DNA of 6,825 nt from Deltaproteobacteria bacterium (GCA_019307545.1 JAFDJI010000252.1:1-6825); one strand, 5' to 3'; numbered from the stretch's first letter, positions 1 through 6,824 are shown. Notes: generated by a model from the sequence alone, not told the origin. Translations and numbers: made by a program.

Positions 1-1
1 C

Positions 2-265
2 CGGGTCGTTCCCATGTGGCGGAAGGAGCTGGAAGACCTGCGCGCCATCGGGCGTCTTCCCACCATAGAGGTGCTGGAGTTGGGGGTGCGCCAGGGGGCG
101 TTCCGAAGCGATCTCGAAGTGGAGCAGGTAGCGCGTATCGTCCAGGACATGCAAATCGCCGGGCTCCTGCTCCAGCCACGGTTTGTGCGTTCGGAGGACG
201 ACCAGCGTCGCCTGGATCTGATCTGGCTCGACCTGGTCCTCAACGGACTGATGACCCGGGATTGA
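2..265 (+). CDS. C-terminal fragment of a probable TetR/AcrR-family transcriptional regulator (5' end outside window)
   Basis: The reading frame is open from base 2 (codons R-V-V-P precede the first ATG at 14) to a TGA at 263-265, giving 87 residues, so the gene almost certainly begins upstream of the window and the ATG at 14 is internal. The visible part is soluble and mostly helical. It has the pattern of a TetR ligand-binding/dimerisation domain end: a helix with LPTIEVLELGVRQGAFRSDL (leading into the common 'G.fr.Dld.e..A' turn), then a helix around VARIVQDMQIAGLLL, and a last amphipathic helix ending LDLIWLDLVLNGL. The N-terminal helix-turn-helix, which would settle the family, lies outside the window. 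If it is TetR-like it would be a dimeric repressor whose ligand cannot be guessed. It is convergent with the transporter downstream, so it need not control it. Family assignment rests on pattern only. Confidence 0.6.
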   Translation, partial: RVVPMWRKELEDLRAIGRLPTIEVLELGVRQGAFRSDLEVEQVARIVQDMQIAGLLLQPRFVRSEDDQRRLDLIWLDLVLNGLMTRD

Positions 266-293
266 GGCCGGAAACTGACCGACCGACCTATGC

Positions 294-310
294 GGTCAGA
301 CGTTCTGACC
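294..310. terminator. Perfect 7-bp inverted repeat between convergent genes, possible bidirectional terminator
   Basis: GGTCAGA (294-300) and TCTGACC (304-310) are perfect reverse complements separated by a 3-base loop. The repeat lies in the 82-bp gap between two converging stop codons (265 on the plus strand, 348-350 on the minus strand), the expected place for a two-way terminator. No T-tract follows on either strand, so a classical intrinsic terminator is not demonstrated. A further CTGACC at 275-280 could pair with the left arm instead. A TetR-type operator has similar symmetry, but an operator is less expected between two gene ends. Confidence 0.4.
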
Positions 311-347
311 AGTCTGGCACTGCGAAGTCCGCTCGCGGTTTCCTCAC

Positions 348-1846
348 TCAGCTGGTGTCAGCTGTAGCGGCATCGTCGGACGCCTTGGGCTGCTGCGCCT
401 TTGGCTTGGGCTTGGCATGCCAGATGCGCGTGGCGAGGAAGAACCCCACCACCGCCACCGGGATCATCACCAGCGGCCACGGTGACCAGTTCCCTGCATC
501 GTGGGCCGCGTCTCCATGGGGCAAGAGCTTGCCGAGGACAGCGTACTGGAGCGCGGTGCCCAGGTACACGCAGCCGTCGATGATTCCCACCGCGATTCCG
601 GCGTTCTTCTTGCCCCCGAAGTCCATGCTCGCGGTGCCCGACAGCATCCCGTGCACGCCGATGACGCACAGGGACATCAGCACCACCAGCCATCCGAGCA
701 GGGGGCTCTTGATCACGAAGAACATCACCAGGGCGCCGGCGACCATGCCCCCGTAGAGCACGGCTGCCACCGGCCCGCGGCGGGACTGGAACACCCGGTC
801 GCTGATCACCCCGGCGAGCATCCCGCCGGTGATGCCCGCGATGCACAGCATCAGCCCCCAGTTGTCGAAGACGAAGGCGTCCATCTGCCCCGTGTCCTTC
901 GCGAACTGCTTGCCCCACTGCATGATGGAGTTCCGCAGGAAACCGCTGCAGAACTCGATAAACCGCTGCAGAACTCGATCGCCGCGATGGTCAGGATGAT
1001 CGGGTTCGTGAGCATCTTCTTGGCCACCTGCAGCACGGTCAGCTGGGCCTGCCCCTCGGAGGCATCGGCGGTGTAGATGTCCTCGTGACCTGCATCGCTG
1101 GGCGTGTCGCGCACGATGAAGTAGTCGATGACGAAGAAGATGAGCAGCAGTGCCGCGGGGACGAAGTAGATGATCGGGACCTTGTCCTGCCACGCAGTGA
1201 ATCCCATGTACTCGGCGAGCTTGATCAGCCGGCTGTTCCAGTCGAAGGCAAAGTAGATGCCGAGCGAGATCAGCACGCCGAACACCCCCCCGATCACCCC
1301 CCGCTCGTTCACGTGGAACCACGATGCGTTGACCTTGACGATCGAGACCGCGCCGAAGCTCTGGAAGTACATGTTGGCCGCGTAGAGGGCCGAGAAGACG
1401 GGCACGAGGTGCTCCACGTACCCGAAGCGGAGCACCATCCCCATGATGATGTTCATCACCGCGGAGCCGACGGCGGCGATGAGGATGGTCTTGCGGCCGC
1501 CGATCTTGTCGGCGAGCGGACCGTTGATCACGAAGGAGCACCCATAGATCAGGGTGCCCCACATCCCGATGGTGCCGTACATCTCCTTGGTCATCACCTC
1601 CGGAAAGGCGGTCTGGGCGATGTTGAGGTTGTAGCGGCCCATGTACAGGAAGGCGTAGGTCAGCCCCAGGGGGAACCAGTTCATGAACCTGCGCTGGGTG
1701 AAGGCCTTGGTGTAGCCAAGCTCCACCTTGGGCAGTCGCACCAGGATGACCCCGATGAGCGCCAGCAGGATGGCGATCGGGATCAGCTCCTGTGTCCAGT
1801 CGGGAAGCTGCCCGTAAAGCTCGGGTAGCCGCGAAAGCTGCTCCAT
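348..1846 (-). pseudogene. OPA-family (GlpT/UhpT-like) MFS organophosphate transporter, frameshifted by a 20-bp tandem duplication
   Basis: The gene starts at ATG 1846-1844, chosen because GAGGGGGG (1861-1854) lies 7 bases upstream; a GTG at 1870-1868 is in frame but has no such site. The N-terminal frame encodes MEQLSRLPELYG and a hydrophobic segment (about 21-37), then the first MFS helix with MGRYNLNIAQ (69-78), the motif-A loop GPLADKIGGRK (109-119), and helices near 119-138, 144-168, 182-201 and 222-245. At residues 290-295 (IEFCSG) the frame shifts. The rest of the protein (FLRNSIMQW onward, six more helices, lysine- and alanine-rich tail ending ATADTS) is in another frame down to TGA 350-348. 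Deleting one copy of the repeat at 940-979 joins the halves as IEFCSGFLRNSIMQW and gives 492 residues, normal for the family, with a probable extra N-terminal anchor (13 helices). OPA members exchange phosphorylated sugars or glycerol 3-phosphate for phosphate across the inner membrane, or act as sugar-phosphate sensors (UhpC type). As written, the product would be 331 residues and lack the second six-helix bundle, so it should not transport. Substrate unknown. Family call is firm; pseudogene versus assembly error is open. Confidence 0.85.
940..979. repeat. Exact 20-bp tandem duplication (940-959 / 960-979) inside the transporter gene
   Basis: The unit aaaccgctgcagaactcgat occurs twice with no spacer and no mismatch. 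The flanking bases (939 is g against 959 t; 980 is c against 960 a) do not extend the match, so the unit is exactly 20 bp. Because 20 is not a multiple of three, the duplication shifts the reading frame. One copy alone encodes the expected IEFCSGF of the transporter on the minus strand. Each unit contains the palindrome ctgcag. Confidence 0.95.
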
Positions 1847-1960
1847 CGTCGAACCCCCCTCGTGATCCACGTCGTTGGAGGCGGCCTGTTACCACGGCGG
1901 GGCGGCGGAGTCACTCCTCTCCGAGCACCCTGGTACACTGGCGCCGATGGAGGGGGCGTC
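1847..1960. promoter_or_regulatory. Divergent intergenic region between the transporter and the HAD/mutase operon
   Basis: These 114 bp separate two genes transcribed away from each other and should hold the start signals of both. On the plus side a promoter-like element is visible (see 1931-1939). On the minus side the Shine-Dalgarno GAGGGGGG (1861-1854) is clear, but I could not pick a convincing -10/-35 pair. A short perfect palindrome GGAGT-C-ACTCC (1907-1917) lies between the two gene starts and is a weak candidate operator. The arrangement would allow coordinated control of the transporter and the enzyme operon, which is inference. Confidence 0.5.
1931..1939 (+). promoter_or_regulatory. 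Extended -10 promoter element for the HAD/mutase operon
   Basis: TGGTACACT reads as an extended -10 (TGn followed by TACACT, four of six matches to TATAAT). It would place transcription start near 1946, giving a leader of about 15 bases that contains the Shine-Dalgarno site GGAGGGGG (1949-1956) before the ATG at 1961. No good -35 is present at the usual distance (1911-1916 reads tcactc), which is tolerated when the extended TG is present. The sigma-70-like consensus is assumed; the organism is unknown. Confidence 0.4.
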
Positions 1961-2704
1961 ATGGGCAGGGAACGTCTGAACGAGGTGCTGAAGCGGATCG
2001 AGGCGACGGTCGCCAGCAAGCGGCTGCCCATGGTGGTGCTCGACCTGGACAGCACGTTGTTCTCTACGGCACACCGCAATCTCCGGATCCTGCGCGAGTT
2101 CGCCGATGAGTTCGCCGACGACTACCCCAGACTCCGCGACCACGTGAATGCCCTGGGTCCCCGGGACATGAGCTGGCAGGTGCTCGATGCGGTGCGTGCC
2201 CGCGGATACGACCCCTCGGACCTCGAGAGACGGTTCCGTCCCTACTGGATGGAGCGGTTCTTCACCGACGCCTATGTAAAGGACGATCACCCCAACCTGG
2301 GCGCGGTGGCGTTCGCGAACGCGTGCCACGAGCGCGGGGCGCTGCTGTACTACCTGACGGGCCGGCACAAGGGGGGCATGGAGTTGGGCACGGCACAGTC
2401 ACTCAGCATGAACGGGTTCCCCTACTGGCGTGGCCGCGCGGTGCTGCACCTCAAGCCGGCCTTCGACATGCCGGACCTCGAATACAAGGAGCACGCCGTC
2501 GCGGACATCCGGTCCTACCTCTCCCCGGTGGTGGCCACCTTCGAGAACGAGCCCGGGAACGCCAACCTGTTCCTGCGGGCCTTCCCGGACGGCCTCCACT
2601 TCCTGCTCGAGACCGAGCACTCCCCCGAGGCGGAGTCACCCGATCCCAAGCTGATCCGGATCCCTGACTTCCGGCTGCCGGGAGGCCGGAAAGGACACAG
2701 GTGA
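1961..2704 (+). CDS. HAD-superfamily hydrolase (putative phosphatase)
   Basis: The protein has 247 residues. The ATG at 1961 is preferred over an in-frame upstream ATG at 1862 because GGAGGGGG (1949-1956) precedes it at the right distance, homology-like sequence starts soon after, and the upstream extension is low-complexity and overlaps the promoter. HAD motif I is VLDLDSTLF with D28 (expected phospho-aspartate nucleophile) and D30 (general acid/base). Motif II is LTGR with T133. The motif III lysine is K165 (HLKP) or K176 (EYKEH). Motif IV is unusual, FENEPGN (194-200), with glutamates E195 and E197 where most members have aspartates binding magnesium. Residues between motifs I and II form a helical cap (about 35-125, C1 position). 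There is no signal peptide or membrane segment, so it is cytoplasmic. It is the first gene of a unit, 10 bp before the mutase/nucleotidyltransferase, which suggests a phosphosugar or related phosphoester substrate; this is inference. The superfamily is secure, the substrate unknown. Confidence 0.88.
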   Translation: MGRERLNEVLKRIEATVASKRLPMVVLDLDSTLFSTAHRNLRILREFADEFADDYPRLRDHVNALGPRDMSWQVLDAVRARGYDPSDLERRFRPYWMERFFTDAYVKDDHPNLGAVAFANACHERGALLYYLTGRHKGGMELGTAQSLSMNGFPYWRGRAVLHLKPAFDMPDLEYKEHAVADIRSYLSPVVATFENEPGNANLFLRAFPDGLHFLLETEHSPEAESPDPKLIRIPDFRLPGGRKGHR

Positions 2705-2709
2705 AGGAG
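2704..2709 (+). promoter_or_regulatory. Shine-Dalgarno site fixing the GTG start of the mutase fusion
   Basis: AAGGAG ends 5 bases before the GTG at 2715. Its first base is the last base of the upstream TGA (2702-2704), so translation of the two genes is probably coupled. The site and the immediate N-terminal TSGLRG motif together settle GTG 2715 as the start. Confidence 0.75.
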
Positions 2710-2714
2710 CAGGT

Positions 2715-5700
2715 GTGGAGCTGAAGTTCGGAACCAGCGGTCTCCGCGGCGCGGTCCGAGACATGACCGACCGGGAGGTCTACCTCAATGCGTTGGGTTT
2801 CCTCCGCTGGCTGTTGGACTCGGATGCGATCCGGCCCGGCGGCATCGTGGCCCTGGGCGAGGACCTGCGGGCGGTGGACCCGAGTACCGGGATGTCCAGC
2901 AGTCCCCGCATCGGCAGCGCGGTTACCGCAGCCGTTCGTGATCTGGGGCTCGAGCCAGTGCACTGTGGTCGGATCCCGACGCCAACCCTGGCGTCCTGGG
3001 CGCTCGGGCGTTCCGCCCCCGCGATCATGGTGACCGGGAGCCACGTGCCCGCGGACCGCAACGGGATCAAGTTCTACAAGCCGGACGGGGAGGTGCTGAA
3101 GTCCGACGAGGCGGCGATCCGAGCGGCCGTCCGCTGGGCCCGTGCCACGGTGGACGAGTCCCGATTCGATCGATCCGGCGCCTTTATCAGACCGCCCTCT
3201 GCCGCGCCCTTCATCCCCCACGCCGCCAAGGCCTATGTCCGCCGCTACCTCGAACCCTTCGCGGGTGGGCTTCCGCTGAAAGGGCGCAAGGTGGTGGTAT
3301 GGCAGCACTCGGCGGCGGGGCGCGACCTGCTAGTGCAGATCCTGGAGGGCCTCGGCGCCCAGGTGGTCCCGGTGGGGCGTTCGGACACCTTCGTGGCCGT
3401 CGACACCGAGGACATCGGGCCAGAGGAGATCGAGCGCTTCCGCGCCCTCATCGAGGCCCACCGGCCCCACGCCCTGGTGTCGACCGACGGCGATGGAGAC
3501 CGTCCGTTGGTGGTGGACGAGCGCGGTCGGTTCCACCGGGGTGACGTCGTGGGTCTGGTCACCGCGGAGTTCCTCGGTGCCGGGTTCGCGGCCGTGCCGA
3601 TCAGCACCACGGACGCCCTCGACCGCCACCTGGCGTCCCGACCCGACCCGTTCGAGCTGGTCAAGACACGGATCGGCTCACCGTGGGTGATCGCGGCCAT
3701 GGAGGATGCCGTGCGCCGTGGTCGTCGCGCGGTGGTGGGGTGGGAGGTCAACGGGGGGTTTCTGACTGCGACCGATCTCCCCCTTGGGAACGGTGTGATC
3801 ACCGCCCTGCCCACGCGGGACGCGGTGCTGCCGATCCTCGCGGTGCTCCTCGCAGCGGCGCGGCGCGGCGTGGCGGTCTCTGCGCTGTTCGACGCGCTCC
3901 CGCCCCGTGCCACCAGCGCGGGACTCGTGGATGGGGTGTTCCCCGACGTGGGCCGGGCCCTCGTAGGTGCCTTGGCGGAGCCCTTTGGGCTGCAGGCCCT
4001 CGGACGCGACTTTCCCACGGACCCGGTAGAGGGCGTTGACACCACCGATGGGGTGCGGATCCGGTTCGAGAGCGGCGACGTGGTCCACTTCCGCCAGTCC
4101 GGCAACGCCCCGCAGTTTCGCTGCTATGCCGTCAGCGACACCCAGGAACGTGCCGACGCGATCGTGGCGCAGGCGGTGCGGGAGCCGGACGGCCTCGTCC
4201 GGCGGCTGGAGAGGGAGTTGGCGGGGCGCACGCTCAACCTCCTGGATCTCCGCACTGGTGTCGACGGGTCGAGGGGTCCACGGCAGGTCCTGGCCATCAC
4301 CAATGGCGGGGATGGCCCGGTCGTATCCGCGGCGCTGCACAATTTCGCGAGCGCGATCTTCCGCTCCGACGGCGCGACCACGGTGCGGGTCCACGAGGAG
4401 GTCCGGCGCCGCGGGCAGTTCCTCGGGCTGCTGGACGCGGTTCGAGGCTGGCGGGCCGATGGGTTGCAGCCAGACGGCATTGCCCTCGGGATCATGCTCC
4501 CCGGCAAGGGCACCCGCCTGAGTCCGCTCACCCAGAGGCTCCACGGGATCAAGCCCTTCATGCCCGTTCCGGTCCGGACCTCGGAGGAGGGCCCCTGGCT
4601 CGATGGCGCGACGGCCTCGCTGTTCACCTGGGGCTTGGTGGTTCGGCACCTCGAGCGGCTCGGCTTCGGGGGCATCGCCTGGAAGTGGGGCGACGAGCCG
4701 ATCGTGCCTGCCAGGGTGCTCGCCCACCTGGATGCGGACCTGTCAGCGGCCGACGCCATCCGCTTCGGCGCGCGGGTGCCCGTCACCGAGGAGATGGCGC
4801 TGAACAAGGAGTGGCTGGTGCGCGACGTGCGCACTTGCGCGCTCCGGTTGCAGCTCCGCCGCCGGCCCCTGCCCGAGCTCCGCGCGCGGATCTCCGAATT
4901 GGGGGATGTCGAGGCCCTGGCACACCTCGGCAGCCCGGCGTTGTCCTGGACGCTCGTCGAGGAAGCCGAATCGGTCTTCGGCGACCTGTCCGGCTGGTTG
5001 GACGTGGATGGCTACCTCTTCGAGGCCCTGACGCACGATTCGGCGGCCTGGGAGCGCGAGGTCGCTCGGGATGCGGGTCTTCGCGGTCTGCTCGCACGCC
5101 ACCCTGACTTCTACCACCGCGTGCAGACGCTCCGGCAGCGGATCGAGGCGCGAAGGGGTCAGAAGATGGTGGTCCGGGTGATCGACCTGGGAGAGGGGCT
5201 GTACTGGGGAGACATCGGCCAGCTCGACAAGGCGAGGGGCGCGTGGGCACTGCTGGCCGGGTCCGGCGCCGAGGGGCGCTTCGCAAGACAGCTCGCTGCG
5301 ATGCAGCAGGTCCCGTCCGATCGCTTCGGCAACCGGGTGGTGGGTCGAGCGGTGGTCCCCACCGATGGGTCGGTCCGGGACAGCGTGGTGGTGGACACCG
5401 TGGTCCATGGGCAGGCCCGGGTGGAGGGGGCTGTGCTCGTGGATTGCGAGCTTGGAGACGCGGTGGTGGAGCGCGGCGCCGTGGCGCTCGACTGTGTCGC
5501 ACGGCGTCTCGAGGTGGGGGAGGGGGGGTTCGCGTTCCGGTCGATCGGCGCTGCGGTGGCCGTCCCGGCGGGGAGGGTCCACACCAGCATCCCGACGGAT
5601 CCCGCCGATCCGGAAGGGGGGCTGGAGGACTGGTGGGCCGATGTCCATGCCGATCCGGGCCAGCCGGAGATGTGGAACGAGCCCCGATTTGGCAACCCGA

Positions 5701-5831
5701 CCTCCTTCGCCGCGAAGTTCGAGCAGATGCGTGGGCGGAGCGTCCTCCCCGACGCCAGCGAGGCTGCGCTCCGGCGCCTGCACCGGGATCCGCTCGTCGA
5801 AGCGCTGCGCGCGTCCTCACAGGATCGCTGA
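2715..5831 (+). CDS. Phosphomannomutase/phosphoglucomutase fused to a nucleotidyltransferase-like domain and a left-handed beta-helix
   Basis: The protein has 1038 residues and no signal or membrane segment. Residues 1-490 form an alpha-D-phosphohexomutase: TSGLRG (7-12), phosphoserine loop VTGSHVPADRNG with S109 as the phosphorylated serine, metal loop DGDGDRP with D258, D260 and D262, sugar-binding loop GWEVNGGF (342-349), and phosphate-binding loop RQSGNAPQFR (460-469). This enzyme type converts hexose 6-phosphate to hexose 1-phosphate. Residues about 490-585 are an unassigned linker domain. Residues 588-850 look like a sugar nucleotidyltransferase: LGIMLPGKGTRLSPLT (591 on) matches the NTP-binding glycine-rich loop, IKPFMPVPV carries the KP..PV element (K613), and YWGDIGQLDKA (D833) matches the closing W.DIGT motif that carries a metal ligand in RmlA-type enzymes. 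The central GD metal motif is not obvious, so activity is uncertain. Residues 871-959 show hexapeptide-like valine, alanine and glycine periodicity of a left-handed beta-helix, often a trimerisation or acyl/nucleotidyl accessory part. An unassigned tail (960-1038) is rich in acidic and aromatic residues (LEDWWADV). Mutase and transferase together could make an NDP-sugar in two steps. The mutase call is firm, the transferase call moderate. Confidence 0.85.
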   Translation: MELKFGTSGLRGAVRDMTDREVYLNALGFLRWLLDSDAIRPGGIVALGEDLRAVDPSTGMSSSPRIGSAVTAAVRDLGLEPVHCGRIPTPTLASWALGRSAPAIMVTGSHVPADRNGIKFYKPDGEVLKSDEAAIRAAVRWARATVDESRFDRSGAFIRPPSAAPFIPHAAKAYVRRYLEPFAGGLPLKGRKVVVWQHSAAGRDLLVQILEGLGAQVVPVGRSDTFVAVDTEDIGPEEIERFRALIEAHRPHALVSTDGDGDRPLVVDERGRFHRGDVVGLVTAEFLGAGFAAVPISTTDALDRHLASRPDPFELVKTRIGSPWVIAAMEDAVRRGRRAVVGWEVNGGFLTATDLPLGNGVITALPTRDAVLPILAVLLAAARRGVAVSALFDALPPRATSAGLVDGVFPDVGRALVGALAEPFGLQALGRDFPTDPVEGVDTTDGVRIRFESGDVVHFRQSGNAPQFRCYAVSDTQERADAIVAQAVREPDGLVRRLERELAGRTLNLLDLRTGVDGSRGPRQVLAITNGGDGPVVSAALHNFASAIFRSDGATTVRVHEEVRRRGQFLGLLDAVRGWRADGLQPDGIALGIMLPGKGTRLSPLTQRLHGIKPFMPVPVRTSEEGPWLDGATASLFTWGLVVRHLERLGFGGIAWKWGDEPIVPARVLAHLDADLSAADAIRFGARVPVTEEMALNKEWLVRDVRTCALRLQLRRRPLPELRARISELGDVEALAHLGSPALSWTLVEEAESVFGDLSGWLDVDGYLFEALTHDSAAWEREVARDAGLRGLLARHPDFYHRVQTLRQRIEARRGQKMVVRVIDLGEGLYWGDIGQLDKARGAWALLAGSGAEGRFARQLAAMQQVPSDRFGNRVVGRAVVPTDGSVRDSVVVDTVVHGQARVEGAVLVDCELGDAVVERGAVALDCVARRLEVGEGGFAFRSIGAAVAVPAGRVHTSIPTDPADPEGGLEDWWADVHADPGQPEMWNEPRFGNPTSFAAKFEQMRGRSVLPDASEAALRRLHRDPLVEALRASSQDR

Positions 5832-6824
5832 GAGCTTCTCCGCGAGGGTCGTGTCCTCCCATGACCTGGTGGTCACGGTGAGCTGCTCCACGGGCACCAT
5901 CGGCACACAGTGGGGTGCCAGGCCCTCGAAGAAGGCATCCGGATCCACGATCGCCTCTGGGGCGAACACCCCCCTGTTCTCCAGTTTCCCGCGCCCGAGG
6001 AGATCCAACCCCACGGCGAGCGGCACGCCGGTGACCCCGCCCATCCCGCCGCGCGGCGCCGAGGTGATCATCACCGCCGCCGAGGCCGGGCGGCCGTCCT
6101 TCTCACCCATTGCCAGCGCGAACAAGGGGGGGAGACCCCCTTTTGCCAGGGCATGTAGCTGTGCCGTGTGATCGGGGTCGACGGGAGCATTCTCCAGCCG
6201 CTCTGCCCACCATGCGGCCCGCTGTTCCGAGAACCACCCGTGCGTCACCAGCCAGGAGAGCACCCGCGTCCCGAACAGGGTGAACCGCGAAGCGAACATC
6301 AGGTTCATGCTTCGGCGGAGGTCGGGGTAGGTGTGGGGGAGTGTCACCGCCTCGGGATGGCCGATGGTCCACAGGTGACCCGGTCCGAGACCGGGGTAAT
6401 CCAGGGTCCTGGGCTCCAGGGGCCGGATCTCGGTGTATCGCCCTTCGTCGTACACCTGGATGGTCCCGCTCAACTGGTGGAACCCGTGCACCATCGCGGC
6501 ACTGGGTTCGCGGCCGACGCGCTCCGGCACGGCGCCCTCGAGGTCCCAAGCGGTGTAGATCTCGGTGGCCCGGTCCAGCTCCGCGATGGCCTTGACCGCC
6601 AGGATGTTGGAGATCCCGGGGCTGGCGCCCAGGCCGATCACCGCGGTCACCCCCGCCTCGCGGGCAGTAGCGTCCAACTCGAGCATCTCGAGGGTGGGCT
6701 CCCAGTCGTCGCAGATGTCCAGGTAGTGACACCCCGCCTCGATGGCGGCGCGCAGCACCGGCACCCCGAAGCGGAAGTACGGCCCCACCGTGTTGACGAC
6801 CACGTCCGCCTCGGACAGCAGGCG
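5817..6824 (-). CDS. Saccharopine-dehydrogenase-like oxidoreductase, C-terminal 335 residues (5' end outside window)
   Basis: The frame is open from the right edge (codons R-L-L-S-E-A-D precede the GTG at 6803, continuing the family pattern), so the start lies beyond the window and the GTG is internal. The visible part begins with the end of the Rossmann fold, ADVVVNTVGPYFRFGVPVL, followed by AGCHYLDICDDW and IGLGASPGISN. These are typical of the family of saccharopine dehydrogenase NADP-binding-domain proteins. The C-terminal domain contains a glycine-rich stretch PRGGMGGVTGVPLAVG and ends KLSAIL. The dinucleotide-binding GxGxxG loop is not in the window. Many members of this family are not lysine-pathway enzymes, so the name describes fold, not substrate. 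No signal peptide can be judged. The gene converges on the mutase fusion and overlaps its last 15 bases; no functional link with it is implied. Confidence 0.8.
   Translation of the reverse strand, partial: RLLSEADVVVNTVGPYFRFGVPVLRAAIEAGCHYLDICDDWEPTLEMLELDATAREAGVTAVIGLGASPGISNILAVKAIAELDRATEIYTAWDLEGAVPERVGREPSAAMVHGFHQLSGTIQVYDEGRYTEIRPLEPRTLDYPGLGPGHLWTIGHPEAVTLPHTYPDLRRSMNLMFASRFTLFGTRVLSWLVTHGWFSEQRAAWWAERLENAPVDPDHTAQLHALAKGGLPPLFALAMGEKDGRPASAAVMITSAPRGGMGGVTGVPLAVGLDLLGRGKLENRGVFAPEAIVDPDAFFEGLAPHCVPMVPVEQLTVTTRSWEDTTLAEKLSAIL

Noticed and set aside
16..756. Plus-strand open frame spanning the regulator end and the transporter 3' end
   Set aside because: It crosses the TetR-like stop and reads antisense through the transporter. 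Its composition is not protein-like and the competing frames have family motifs.
940..979. CRISPR or programmed ribosomal frameshift signal
   Set aside because: Only two copies with no spacers rules out CRISPR. The simple explanation for the frame change is the 20-bp duplication itself; there is no slippery heptamer with a downstream structure that I can see.
1085..1828. Long open frame on the plus strand opposite the transporter
   Set aside because: It is an antisense shadow of a GC-rich gene. The translation is histidine-, aspartate- and glutamate-rich without a fold pattern, and the opposite strand encodes clear MFS motifs.
1862..1960. Upstream in-frame ATG giving a 280-residue HAD protein
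   Set aside because: The extra 33 residues are glycine- and arginine-rich, overlap the promoter-like element, and lack the strong Shine-Dalgarno seen before ATG 1961.
5515..5530. Run of G residues in the mutase fusion as a possible frameshift
   Set aside because: The frame continues without a break through the beta-helix and tail to the stop at 5829-5831, so no indel is indicated.
4743..5783. Long minus-strand open frames under the mutase fusion (also 4783-5862 and 2451-3308)
   Set aside because: They are low-complexity, proline-, arginine- and histidine-rich shadows of the real plus-strand gene, with no recognisable motif.
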